The translations under genes were made by a program, and so were the position numbers. From positions 603,191 to 667,190 of the forward strand of contig JAKOGI010000005.1 of the NCBI GenBank assembly GCA_029747015.1: a stretch of 64,000 nt of DNA. The letters run 5' to 3'. Within the stretch, counting starts at the first letter, position 1; every line of letters starts with the position of its first letter. Source of the stretch: Carnegiea gigantea. Taxonomy: Eukaryota; Streptophyta; Magnoliopsida; Caryophyllales; Cactaceae. Under the pieces are notes generated by a model. It saw nothing but the letters and a program-made list of their open reading frames with translations. It did not search any database and was not told the DNA's origin. Positions 37,701 to 48,300 of the stretch are shown here, piece by piece.

Positions 37701-40700
37701 TTGATTAATCTCATTCCTTTGCTTAACAGTCTTGGCATTAGGAAAATATTTTCTTAAGAACAATTTCACAAAATCATTCCAAGAAGTTACAGAATTAGCA
37801 GCCAAGCCATACATTCAACGTTTAGCAGAATCTTTCAAAGCAAAAGGAATTAATTTCATGCGTACAATATCAATGGGAGTATTAGGAAAATGCATCATAG
37901 AACAGACTTCTTCGAATTCCCTCAAAAGCAAATAAGCATCCTCTAAACCAGTGAATTTAGGGAGCATTTGAGTATAGTGAGGTCTTAATTCGAAGATCAC
38001 ATTGGGTCCAAGGTCAGGTATAGTGAAGCAAGATGGCAAAGCGGTCCTAGGAGGATAGAAAATCTCACTCAAAGGTCTTTCTTGTGCCATTTCTTCTAAT
38101 TCAAGTTTGGGTTCAGATTCGAGTTCTAAGTCAGGGTCAGGTTCAATTCTTACAAGTCTATGATTTTCAGGATTTCTAATCCAACGAGTCATATAAATCC
38201 CACACTCTCACCAAAGGTTCAGTTTTTTTTTTTTAATTTTTTTTTTTGACTTTTTGATTTTTGATTTTTTTAATTATTTTTTTATTTAATCACAAAACAT
38301 CAAAATGGATGATAAAACAAAAAACACTATTAAAACAGAAAATAAAACAGAAATCAAAAGCACAAACACAAAGAAAATAAGAAATAAAACTACACCTAAA
38401 CATCCTAATTCTAAGAATAAAATTAAAACAAAAATTAAGACTCCTAAAATTAAAACTAAATATACAGCAAAATCCACACAATCACAAAGGACATAAATAT
38501 AATTTTTCTCGAATTTTTCTGTCCCTGATTAGTGCAGAAAAATGCAAACAGAATATTAATTCTAAAATTCACAGAAAAATCATGACAGTTCCAAAAATTC
38601 CAGAAAAATTCACACACACTCTAAAAATTATGCTGAATCTAGGAAAAATATTAAAACAGCAAAAATCACACCAGAATTTCCCCAGAAAATTCGAACAGAA
38701 TGTTGAATTTAAGGAAAAATCTGCACGGAATTTTTTTTCTCCGGATCAGTTCTGCTTTATTTTTTTTTTTTTTGCTGCACAAAAACCAAACTAATTAGTA
38801 CTGTTTTTTCAGCAACAATAAACTCTAAAAATAAAACTAATCTCGACAAAATCAAAGATCAAAATACTAACTAAATTCTAAACTAAATTAACGACTCAAC
38901 TAAACTAAAAATCACCACTCTAAAATTAAAACAAAAACGACTCGAACGACTCTAAAAATTAAACTACGACTCAAGGCAACCTAATTCCACAACTCATCCC
39001 CGGCAACGGCGCCAAAAATTTGTTGCGATTTTTCAGCAAGCGTACGGTTAACGTTGTAATACTTGAAAGTATCGATCCTCAGGAATGAGTTATAAAATTA
39101 GGTTACCAAAAATTCTAACATAAATTGAAATTAGATGCTAAAATCAACCAACTTACAATAAATTTATAGACCAAATTAATTGACGATCCTGAGAGAAGTA
39201 TGCTAGCTCGCAATGGAGGCCGCCACAAGAAAACGAAAGTAACAAATTGCGAATAATTCAGGCCACCAACACTTGGTTGCAATTATTGCATCAACGTAAA
39301 TCTCCGAGCACGGGTTCTCTTTCGTTTTGAACATCAAATAGAGGAACATGAAACAAACAGAGGGACATGAAACAGAGCACCAGAGTTGTAAGAGCTAGCT
39401 TCCAATGCACGAATTTGAACCGAACAACTCGCAAATTCACCTCCAAAATTAGAGTTCTCGTTCGTTTTGAATCAAACTTAGGCTAATTACACCAATTTTC
39501 AATTGCTAAGAACGGATCTAGAATTGTAAAAAGAGAACGAAAAATAAACAAAAGCATGAAAATAAACTCTGCCCATGTACTCTCTACTCTCTACTCTCCA
39601 CACGCTACCTCTTGCCGGTTGCTCTGCCATTCAACTTTTGTAACCTCCATTTGAGCCACCCCTTGGTCCCTCCATTTTTGAAGATGGTGATTATGATGGA
39701 TAATGATGGAGGAGATAGAAAGAGTGTAACAGACAATTGAATGAGAGGAGATAGGAAGATAGCCATGGCCGGTTATGGGGAAGCCGAAGAGTTCTGTTTA
39801 TGGCCCTGTTCGTGGAGCTGGGAAGGAACGAAGAAGAAGAAGAAGGCCAAAAGGGGGGCTGCTGTGTCCCGTGCCTGGCACGTGACCAATTAAGTGAAAG
39901 AGAGAGAGAGAGGGAGAAGGGGGTTGGGCCGGTGCTAGGAAAGAAAAAGGGGTCTGCTGGGCTTGCACGCTGCTGGGCCCGTCATCTTTCATCTTCTTTA
40001 TTTCTCCATCTGAACTAATGTCCATCATATGAGCTTTTTTCCATTTTTCCGAAATTCTAAATTCCTGCAAAACAAATAAAATAATATTAAAATTCTAATT
40101 TAATAATTTATTTCGAGCAATTATTAGATAATAAAGGGTATAAAAATGTAGCAATTTCAGGTTGAACAACTTTCAACCTATTCCATTGAAGGCCATATAC
40201 TGCTAGTAACTCAAGACTATTCATGTGAAAGTTTCCCTTATGTGCCCTTGTTTAGGCATCTCTACTTTGATCATGTGGAAGGCCATATACTGCTAGTAAT
40301 TCAAGAGTATTCATGTGGAAGCTTATCTTATGTGCCCTTGTTTGGCACCTCTACTTTGATCATCCTAAATGCTGTAACTTTTGTCTTTTCTTCAATTATT
40401 GATAAAATCGGCAGCCTGATTGAACTAACTTTGCCACTTCAGTCATCTTTTTGATGTAGAAAATACCAATCACTCAGTGCACATCCCAGTGGAGCTGGTG
40501 TAGGGGAGTCCAATTAGCTTTTTGTCTCGCTTACTTACACCAGTCACGTATCTTGTGCAGATGGGACCACAAACTTTGCTCATGGATATCCTTCCTTTGC
40601 AATCTCTGTGGGAGTTCTCTTCCGAGGAAGACCAGCTGCCGGTGCTGTGGTAAATGATTTAATTTTTGAAAGTCCATCATGATTAGAGATGTCATATCTG

Positions 40701-43700
40701 GGTTCTTGACACCTGCATGATAGATGTACACTAAGAACTTGCACAACTTTTTCTCCCTCTTGCTTTTTACACTTTTCCTTCTAGGTTTGTTTTGGGGTAA
40801 ATTTGAATCTTTTTGTATTTTGTGGGGTGCCAATGGGGGTGGGAGGAGAGAGCTGTATCAGCGTATTGACTGATGAATGCATATGCTTTAACTCAGACAT
40901 CTGCCTCGGGAGATGGACTTGTCTGAGATGGTTTTGAATCTCTGATTCTGCTTTTGGTAGAGCAACAATAAGATATATACTGATTTAAATGTTGAGTAAT
41001 TGAACTGATGAGGAGACATTGTTTTAACATCTATAAGTTTTACTATTGCAACAAAATAGTTGATTATGGATTTCTATTTACCTTTAGGTGGAATTTGTTG
41101 GCGGACCTATGTGTTGGAATACTCGCACATTTACAGCAACTTCTGGTGAGCAACCTTGCTCAGTGCATTTCTTTTCTCCCACCCTTTACATGTCTACTAT
41201 ACCTGTGCTTTCTGTGTTAGGTGGGGGAGCATTTTGCAATGGACAACCAATTCAAGTTAGTGCAAATGATACGGTAAGTGTTGATATATAATCGAATTTA
41301 TGTCAGACACTTATCTAGGAGGATGGCTGGCGCCTTGAAAATCTATTATCCTTGTAGAACATGTGGATTATACTGCAAAACTGATAGCTTAAGGCCGTAT
41401 TGCACTTCTGGCTACGTTTCACACATTTTAATGGCTTGAGCATGAATCTGATGGTGAAAAAATAAGAGAACAATATGCAAAATATTTTCTATGGCTTCTT
41501 ATTGGTACTTGTGGAAGCATTTTTTAATGGCTGATGCTTAGGGACATATTAGCATTGCTAAATGCGTTATTTCTTTCAAAAGTCTAAATTGGATGTTGAT
41601 TGGTCATACTTATTCAGGTGGAGAGGTCTCTTCTGGTAACAGGGTTTGGCTATGAACATGATGATGCGTGGACTACAAATATGGAGTTGTTCAAGCACTT
41701 CACTGATGCCAGCCGGGTATAAAGCTCAATTCTTTTCGTATTGATTAAGAGGTACTCCATATATGGTGTGGATACTTTTGAGATATGACATATTCCTCAC
41801 CGATGGCGCTACAGCTCAACTAGTATTAAGGTTGGGAGTTCTTCCTCCAAGATTTAAACCCAAGGAGCCTCATATTCCCTTTGGGATTTTGGGCAGCCTC
41901 AACTTGGCCTTTGGGCCTAGGTCTTGTAGGGCTATGACTTGCGCATCGGGGGGGGGGGGGGGGGGGGGGGGAACCTGCTAGCCCTGCTTGGCTGCTCTGC
42001 TAAGGGCCCATTCGGGTGGGATCCTTACCCCCCCCCCCCCCCCCCCCCCAAAAAAACCCAAAAAAAAAAAAGTTGACATGAGGTTCCTCTCTTTATTGGG
42101 TAGGGTGTGAGGAGGCTTGGTGCTGCAGCTGTCGACATGTGTCATGTGGCTTTAGGAGTTGCTGATGCGTACTGGGAATACCGCTTAAAGCCTTGGGATA
42201 TGGCAGCTGGTGTTCTGGTAATTTGCTGTTATTCAAAATTTTCTTTGCTTTTGACTGTTTCTAAATAAATGTCTGGCACTATAAGTCAATAATTATGAAG
42301 TGTAATGTTGTTTCATTTGATCTTTTGGTGAGATTGCATAAGTGCTTCCCTTAAGTTTGTATCATTCTTTATCTGGCACTTCTTGCAGACTAATGGGTTG
42401 AGTCTCCAGGTGACACGTCAGCCCTGGGGTGGTATAATGCCTTTTCCCTGCAGCTAGCTAGGCACAAATTAACTAGACTTGTCAAAGCTGACTAATGCCC
42501 AGGGATCAGAGATGAATGACCGAGAACCATATCCAACCTGAGAGGACTACCTGATCTTGCCCTAAACCTAAATTGACCCTTACAAAGTTGATCCCGACTT
42601 GACATCGTTCGCCAAAGTTCCTTTTATTTGCAAGACATTTGTTGCACTAATCAACAACGGACGTGAAGTTTAGAGGAACCAAAAGTTGACCAGTGCTGAA
42701 CTGAAAATGGCCAGGCTAACGAAAATTGCTTTGAAGTTGGAATTTCCTTCGAAAATTATCCCTGCCTTTCCACGAAATAACATGTTATAGCATCTGCTAC
42801 ATAAATTATATGTATTTCTTTTATGTAGTCTTACATCTACTAACTTGAGTGGCTTTACCATGTTACTGTTTGTTTGTTCATCTACCCGAATTGCTAACAG
42901 CTAATGTCCCTTATTTTCTGAATCGCGATGTTACCCTGATTTAGATGCCTTTCCCCCAAAAAGTACTCAGTTAATGTTCTGATTATACGTGCTTCTCGGC
43001 CTTCTGTGCTTGCTAGCTTTTGACCTTTTGGCCTTCAAATGTTCAAGCGTTTGCTTACCAAAATCTTTTAAATGGCTACACAAAAATGATTCTGTAAATT
43101 ATGCATCAGTTTCTTAGTTATAACTTATAATCCATGTGATTTTTTTGTTCATGGGAATTTTGCTACATATTAGCTTAAATATGTACCCTAGTGCATGGAT
43201 ACCTTCTTTCAGTGTTCTGGGGACTGAGGAGCATGTGGTTTTCTCTCTTGATTTTGCTCATGTCTATTCATACAGATGGTTGAAGAGGCTGGTGGAGCTG
43301 TTACACGCATGGATGGAGGAAAATTCTGTGTGTTTGATCGATCAGTTTTAGTTTCCAATGGCGTGCTACATTCAAAGGTTAGAAACTCTGTGCGCTAAAT
43401 GCTTGGTGAAGGAATTTGCAGTTTGGGCGTGCTTGGTTTAGCCTAGAGTAAACCCAGGAGGGGCATAAGCCACTAAATTAAACAGTATGAGCTAGTTTTG
43501 GTGGGTTCGTGGTCTGAAGCTTGATTTAGTTCAATAGACTGCTCAGGAACAACTCTAGTTTAGCTGATCATAGCCTCATGAAACAGTCTCAGCTGATTCA
43601 TTCATGTGACCAGACAAAACGGACTGTGTCTCAGCCCTACCCTGCCCAGCACCCTAGCCATGACTACTTCAATGTGAAGCAAATTCAATCCATCGGTAGA

Positions 43701-43992
43701 TCTCCATTGTTTGCTCGAGGGCATTCATCATAATCAGACTGCTGTTCATAATCCAACCTAAGATTCTCATTTTACTGACATATATGACACAGACAAGGCG
43801 AAAATTCTGCACCAATTGCCACCGTTCAAATTTATTTAAAATTTGCTGCCAGAGCCCACCTGGTTATATGTTTGGGTGTTTGTATTTATGCAGCTTTTGG
43901 AAAAGATTGGTCCAGCAACTGAGACGCTAAAAGAGAAAGGGATTGACTTCTCCTTGTGGTATAAGCCTGACAACTACCAAACGGACTTCTGA
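25753..43992 (+). CDS. IMPL1: Inositol monophosphatase-like phosphatase IMPL1, chloroplastic
   Basis: Ten exons: 25753-26055, 27386-27453, 27833-27966, 40561-40649, 41088-41145, 41221-41273, 41618-41716, 42104-42217, 43276-43377 and 43894-43992. All are in frame, giving 372 residues (about 371 in Arabidopsis). The first 70-odd residues are Ser/Arg-rich like a plastid transit peptide. Inositol-phosphatase signatures: GEEGG (148-152), metal-binding DPLDGTTNF (166-174, split by intron 3 inside the second Asp codon) and WDMAAG (299-304, Asp300). Expected Mg-dependent removal of phosphate from myo-inositol phosphate or a related sugar phosphate in the plastid. Histidinol-phosphatase IMPL2 is the main alternative, but the sequence reads closer to IMPL1. 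Intron 3 (27967-40560) is 12.6 kb and contains a LINE tail, a SINE and a full Gypsy element. The exons are intact, so the gene is probably functional if the intron is spliced. Confidence 0.95.
28110..28800 (-). mobile_element. LINE (L1-type) 3' fragment, antisense in IMPL1 intron 3
   Basis: On the minus strand the text reads [20 protein letters not shown], then [18 protein letters not shown], then [19 protein letters not shown]. This is the zf-RVT region and C terminus of a plant L1-type polyprotein. A poly-A tail shows as a T-run on the + strand at about 28111-28119. Two in-frame stops (after LQKRG and just beyond) and frame changes make it dead. It is a typical 5'-truncated insertion; the right edge is approximate. 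Confidence 0.85.
28801..29925. other. IMPL1 intron 3 sequence, unclassified
   Basis: No recognisable domain. The two short open frames at 29451-29645 and 29672-29932 show no motifs. Part may be older repeat sequence. Confidence 0.4.
29947..30052 (+). mobile_element. tRNA-derived SINE with 21-bp target-site duplication
   Basis: The body starts CCCCTTGGGGCGGGG, has a clear Pol III box A (TGGCCTAGTGG) and box B (GGTTCGATTC), and ends in a TCC plus A-tail. It is flanked by 29926-29946 and 30053-30073, 21 bp each, differing at one base (AAAGTAAAAGG... versus AAAGTAGAAGG...). It is short (about 106 bp) and lies in intron 3 of IMPL1 in the sense orientation. The anticodon-arm pairing is not that of a working tRNA, so it is a retroposon, not a tRNA gene. 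Confidence 0.92.
30262..31415 (-). repeat. Gypsy LTR, left copy (3' LTR of the element)
   Basis: On the + strand it starts TGTTGTGATTTTTCC and ends GGTTGAACA. It aligns throughout with 39021-40168. The adjoining 31416-31430 (AATACCCCTACACCT) is the polypurine tract read from the other strand, next to a CTCGAGGACGAGCAAAA-type motif (minus strand) often seen before the 3' LTR of plant Tat/Athila elements. Confidence 0.93.
31416..32680 (-). other. Non-coding spacer of the Gypsy element (pol end to 3' LTR)
   Basis: About 1.26 kb between the end of Pol and the polypurine tract. It contains T-runs (32060-32106, 32360-32385) and A-rich DNA with no protein motifs on either strand. Athila/Tat elements often carry such a region, sometimes with an extra ORF. 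None is recognisable here. Confidence 0.7.
32681..38192 (-). pseudogene. Gypsy gag-pol remnant
   Basis: Minus-strand domains in Gypsy order. Gag spans 38192-37503 in two frames. A CX2CX4HX4C knuckle (CSHCQALDH...C) lies within 37472-37158. A retropepsin-like region within 36124-35570 contains [11 protein letters not shown]. Reverse transcriptase spans 35630-34794 with [17 protein letters not shown] and FMDDF. RNase H spans 34864-34019 with MCDASD. Integrase spans 33835-32681 with the zinc finger (H19 through the CPRC at 57-60), a GIDF Asp, SDQGTHF and a late Glu in the QVEVF region. Breaks include a frame change where RT meets RNase H, stops between the two Gag parts and a low-complexity gap around 36400-37150. 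It could not be translated as one polyprotein. Confidence 0.94.
38193..39000 (-). other. Gypsy 5' leader, low-complexity
   Basis: Between the primer-binding site and Gag. It is very A-rich on the + strand (T-rich in element sense), with T-runs at 38221-38250 and 38761-38773. The 60-70 residue frames here come from base bias and not from genes. Confidence 0.8.
38998..39014 (-). other. Gypsy primer-binding site
   Basis: Read on the minus strand this is TGGCGCCGTTGCCGGGG, immediately inside the 5' LTR (five-base gap). It is the primer site typical of Athila/Tat elements, usually assigned to tRNA-Asp. I give the tRNA identity from memory. Confidence 0.85.
39021..40168 (-). repeat. Gypsy LTR, right copy (5' LTR of the element)
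   Basis: On the + strand it starts TGTTGCGATTTTTCAG and ends GGTTGAACA, followed by the ACTTT duplication. It differs from the left copy by scattered substitutions, a short (CTCTCTA)-type length change near 39590 and a deletion near 39676. Confidence 0.93.
40187..40365 (+). repeat. Tandem duplication, 90-bp unit (IMPL1 intron 3)
   Basis: GAAGGCCATATACTGCTAGTA at 40189 recurs 90 bp later, followed in both copies by CAAGA-TATTCATGTG and CTTATGTGCCCTTGTTT. It starts about 15 bases outside the Gypsy insertion. Confidence 0.85.
41799..42072 (+). mobile_element. Possible tRNA-derived SINE with long G and C tracts (IMPL1 intron 7)
   Basis: GATGGCGCTACAGCTCAACTAG resembles a tRNA 5' half with box A (CAGCTCAACTAGT), and CCAAGATTTAAACCC about 40 bases later resembles a decayed box B. 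The segment then carries a run of about 24 G (41948-41971) and a C run (42028-42049) followed by A-tracts to 42072 that could be its tail. No target-site duplication was identified, so the assignment is tentative. Confidence 0.45.
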
Positions 43993-44846
43993 AGTTCGCT
44001 CTCTCTTTGTCTCTGTCCCTTTTGTACTACAATCCTCAGGTTGTGCAGCCATGTCTAGGTAATGATGTTCAAGCAATTGTAGTTCATAATTTTTGACATG
44101 GGCATTGGGCAACAGGTTTTGCCCCATGATTTTCATTTATCCAATAAAATTTGTGTTAAAAGTATGCTTTTCGTGTGATGATCCATTGATCATAATATCC
44201 GCAGCAGAATTTTGAATCGAAGTCTTAGACCAGTGAGGCAATAATTTCCGAAGACTTTACTAGCAGTTCAACTGACTCGTCAACACTGTAATTACCTTTA
44301 TTAAACATAACCAACCCCCCCCCCCCCTCCCCCACCCCCCAAAATGCTTGTGATCTGTGAACAGAGGTTTATAAGGTGCAGATTCATTATCATTGTCATT
44401 GAATACAACAGGGACCAAATCGTCATTTCATGAATATTTTAAGTGGTGGTCAACTGGTAAACAAGCAAAGTCAAATATGAAGGTAACTTTTCATAACTTT
44501 AAACCATTTTACTCGATGGGCAATCCTGAGAGTATTATTGTGTGAATTATTCACCATTAAATTCAATCTCTATTATATAAACATGTGCATTTCAGCATTA
44601 TACATCCTTCTTTAAAATTACCTAATGTCTTCTATTTTTTATGCTAATCTTCTTATTTTTATCGGAAGTACATGACTCTCTACTACTATAGTTTTTTTGG
44701 GTAATTCATCAAAGAAGTCACCGTCAAGACAAATCTTACAGTTTTTATGATGCTTAACACATAGGTCTTCAATAATAATTTTTGAAAACTTTGTCAATTA
44801 AGCTAATTAATACCTAAAAATATGAAGTTGCCTTTAATTGATGAGG
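43993..44846. other. IMPL1 3' flank and intergenic DNA
   Basis: An AATAAA at 44143-44148, 150 bases past the IMPL1 stop, is a plausible polyadenylation signal. A C-rich tract at 44313-44340 interrupted by T and A follows. No further gene seen. Confidence 0.6.
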
Positions 44847-44862
44847 ATATTATATACTCAAA

Positions 44863-45025
44863 CCAACACAGGTTGATTCAAGTGGTTTGACACTTGTTTT
44901 CTTTAAATAAAGTCTCGGGTTCGAACCTTGTGAATGAAGAAAATCTGCAATGGGAGAGTTCTACTACTTGTTAGGTTAACAGCAGCTCGATCCCAGTAAA
45001 ATGGAGAATTCATGGCCAAAAAAAA
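44863..45025 (+). mobile_element. SINE, family A copy 2 (best preserved)
   Basis: The body starts CCAACACAGGTTGATTCAAG (box A region), has an intact box B GGTTCGAACC at about 44918-44927 and ends in GGCC plus an A-tail. It is flanked by a 16-bp target-site duplication, ATATTATATACTCAAA (44847-44862) and the same with one change at 45026-45041. It lies about 350 bp upstream of the CPP1 start codon. It is the reference copy for the family, whose other members here are at 921 and 57250. Confidence 0.88.
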
Positions 45026-45237
45026 ATATTATATATTCAAAGTGATATGAACTAAATTTTTCACCGATAGAAGAGCTTTTTTTTTTTTTTTTCTTTTTGT
45101 GTGTGGATAGAAACAGAAAAGATAAATTAGAATGGACCATCCGATTTGTAAACGGGTCTCTGAAACCGACCTTCTCCTCCCGACCCGCCCCGCACCGGCC
45201 AAATCTGGTCCCTAAACAAAGGATTGAGGCGCTGAGC

Positions 45238-45240
<3 letters not shown>

Positions 45241-45269
<29 letters not shown>
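45241..45269 (+). repeat. (TC)n tract in the CPP1 5' leader
   Basis: A 29-base TC run about 100 bases before the CPP1 ATG, the longest of the three leader pyrimidine tracts in this window. Confidence 0.85.
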
Positions 45270-45272
<3 letters not shown>

Positions 45273-45370
45273 GCTGTGAGTTCTGCGAAGAGAAGAAGCC
45301 TTCAATGGTTCTACGCAATTGAATCCGGCTCTCAAGCAGCTTTGTTTGTTCACAATTTCTTCAATCAAGC

Positions 45371-48300
45371 ATGGTTGCCGCTTTGCTCGCAAACCCTAAT
45401 TTGTCCGCTCCCTTCCTGGGCTTCAAACTGTAATTATCCTCAATTCCTTATCTACACATATACTTTGTCCCAGCTATTTCTGGAATCTCTTTTATTTGAC
45501 AATTTTTTGCGTTTTGCATTTTCAGTTCTTTGCGGCAGAACAGGAAGAATTTCACGTCGGTTGGATTCAATTTCAGAAGCCCTAAATGTGCAGTGGATAC
45601 ACCTTATGGAGGTAGCTTTCTCTTTATGAATTATGGTCCAATTTGATTTATGGGTTTCGAAGATTGAATTTTCTGTGTCGTGCATGTGCTTGGGTTCTGG
45701 TTTAATGTCTAAAGTTCGTTGTCTCGATATGAACCAGCTGGTGTCACGGAAGGCAGTGATGCTTTTCTGTTCATTGGCAAAATGTATGTTTTGATGCATT
45801 TTGCTATTTCTCGCTTGGGAATGTCAGTGGAAACGTTTGGGAATGCGTAAGAATAGCTTAGAACTAAAAAGTACCAAGTTGTGCAGTGGTCAGATTTGAT
45901 ATAGGTGGATTTATGCTTAGCCTGTTTTGTAACAATGCAACAACCTGAAAAACATGCTTCTTTTGCTGTCAAGTGGATGGGTGTGTTAATTTGATGTTTG
46001 GGAACTTCCTACTCTGTTGAATTCTTTGTTTGATGACTTATTCTGATAATGGGGTTACTAAATCTCTAGGGAAGCTCCCTAAGTTCCCAAGGAGAATGGG
46101 TGTGTTAATGTGATGTTGTGGGAAGCTCCTATTCTGTAGATTTTTTTGTTTGGTGACTTATTCCAATAATGGGTTACTACATCTCCAGGGAAGCCCCCTA
46201 AGTTCCCGAGGAAAAATGTTTGGGATCCTTACAAGCGTCTTGGTGTAAGTCCTTATGCCTCGGAGGAAGAAGTCTGGAGTTCTCGGAATTTTCTCGCACA
46301 GCAATATGCTGGAGACGAGCAAAGTGTGGAGGCAATCGAAGCTGCTTTTGAGAAACTACTTATGAAAAGCTTTCAGGAGAGAAAGAAAGCAAAGATCAAC
46401 CTGAAATCAAAGTTGAAGCAGAAAGTTGAGGAATCTCCCTCTTGGGTGAAGAATTTGCTCAATTTTGTGGAGCTTCCAGCAAACGTCATTGTTCTTAGAA
46501 GATTATTTCTGTTTGCTTTCTTGGCTGGCTGGAGTATAATGAATTCTGCAGAGACCGGACCAGCTTTTCAGGTATGTCTAAAAATATGCTTTTGTTCTGT
46601 TGTTGATTTTCTTCCTTGTAACCCATATCTTGCTGAAGTTTTGACATAATGAATTGAGCTGCATTAATCAAGAAGCATCTACCAATCAGATAGAATGTGA
46701 CCGTGTACTGTGAAATTTGAATAATGTAACTCTTGTGTTTTCTTCCTTATAAGTTATAACCCAGATCTTGCTGAAAGCGGTTAAGTGGTTTCTGATTACT
46801 CTTGTGTCTCTCACTGAGAAATTAGGTGCCTTAAATTATTAGGAACTCAGAGGGGGTAAACCTTCCTCAAAGATGGTTTTGGTAAATTTAATATTCAATT
46901 ACAAGTCTCCTCCCGAGAGAGTTAACACTGGAGCTGGGCCCACTTTCACTTGCCAATGCCATCTCAATCTCCAGCACAAGTGGGGGACCTAGGTTGTTTA
47001 GTAACCTCCATTCTTAGGCGCCATTTTGTTCGTATAATGATAACAATTAAACTCCGGCTCTTCTGATGGCAATTTGGTAGCTGATTGATATGGTTCCTCA
47101 AATTTTGGAATATATGAAAGAAACGACGTCAAGATAACGCTCGCTGCCATCGTATCTGTCATTGGTAATCCGTATGGGTCCTGTTAGAGTGGGGAAAAAG
47201 CAAGAGTCTTGTTTATGTTATATGAAACCTTTGGTCTTCCGCAATCCTTACATGATCTTAGGGAGTTAAACCTATGTGCATCACAAAATAAAGTTAATAT
47301 TTACATAGGAGGTCGAATTGATTAGTTGAAAGGATCTTCTGGTCTCTGTCCTAGACATTCACAGGTCCAAGCCTGGGAAAAGATAGATGAAAAGGTATGA
47401 TTAATGTTACTAATTTGTCCCTGGTTTAGATTCCAGGAGAAGTTTAACTTCTGAACCAGTGGTTTTTGTTCGAAGTAGCTGAGCGTAAGGAACATTTGAG
47501 TAAACTTGAGCGCATCAAATGGACTCACTACGAAATTATTTCCTTGGTTTGCATCTATTTGGTCTTAACTTGGAAGAAGACTAAATGTTGCATTTATGTG
47601 GGTAAGGGCAACCATAGAGGGTAGCTTGCAGGATCGAGATTGATGCAATCATGACATACTACAAATCCTGGCTATTGCAAGGTCCTGGTCATCAGATGGA
47701 CTGCAGCTTTGTGCTTGTAATTGTGTAGCTTTTGTTTTCACTAGGCAAATAATACCTCACCATTAATTAAGAACCAAGACTATTGCTCAAAATTGCAAGA
47801 TGATTTGTCTGGGAGGGGGCTAAAGAAATATGAAAAGTGGTAGTCATTGCATGGGCATTCTTATGCACAGGCATTTTGAAGTTCCCTTTAGTCGTTGCCT
47901 AACCAATTTATATGCTTTCGTTCTCTGGACAAATGGATGTTCTGTGAAAGGTTTTGGTCAATGTAGGAAATCAACCCTTAGCATGAACAAGTCATTTCTT
48001 GGTGTCCTCTTTTTGATTGCTTTGTCAGCGCCCAGGGAAAAATGCTTATTACAAAAGTACATGACCTCCCAGTGTTTAAAACCAACAGCCAATTTGATGG
48101 GCACGTATCAAGACTAGACAACATAAACACCCCATTACTAGGAGCTTAGGTGATTCTTGCTCCCCCCCCCCCCCCCCCAAAAAAGAAAAAGCCCAACCCA
48201 TGGTCCCTGCTTCATGCTCTGTTCCATTACTCTGCATCCTCATCCTTTGTATGCCAATCTCTGTCAACTGTCATTCTTGGTCCTGAAAGTTCAAGGGGAT

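Larger units (their letters stand above)
30262..40168 (-). mobile_element. Ty3/Gypsy (Athila/Tat-like) LTR retrotransposon, antisense in IMPL1 intron 3
   Basis: A structurally complete 9.9-kb element. LTRs lie at 30262-31415 and 39021-40168. A perfect 5-bp target-site duplication ACTTT occurs at 30257-30261 and 40169-40173. The primer-binding site abuts the right LTR, which is the 5' LTR in element orientation. Gag and Pol domains lie on the minus strand (32681-38192). There is no chromodomain after the integrase, and the FMDDF, GIDFM and VNGQRLK strings suit the Athila/Tat branch. About nine substitutions in the first 290 bp of the LTRs, and few beyond, suggest a moderately young insertion. 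Several internal stops make it defective. Confidence 0.96.

Noticed and set aside
38286..38496. Overlapping 63-codon frames on both strands
   Set aside because: Low-complexity A-rich leader of the Gypsy element; frames arise from base composition.
44976..45392. 138-codon minus-strand frame over the CPP1 leader
   Set aside because: Its residues are mostly translated (GA)n and A-runs, it overlaps the CPP1 leader and a SINE, and it has no family motif.
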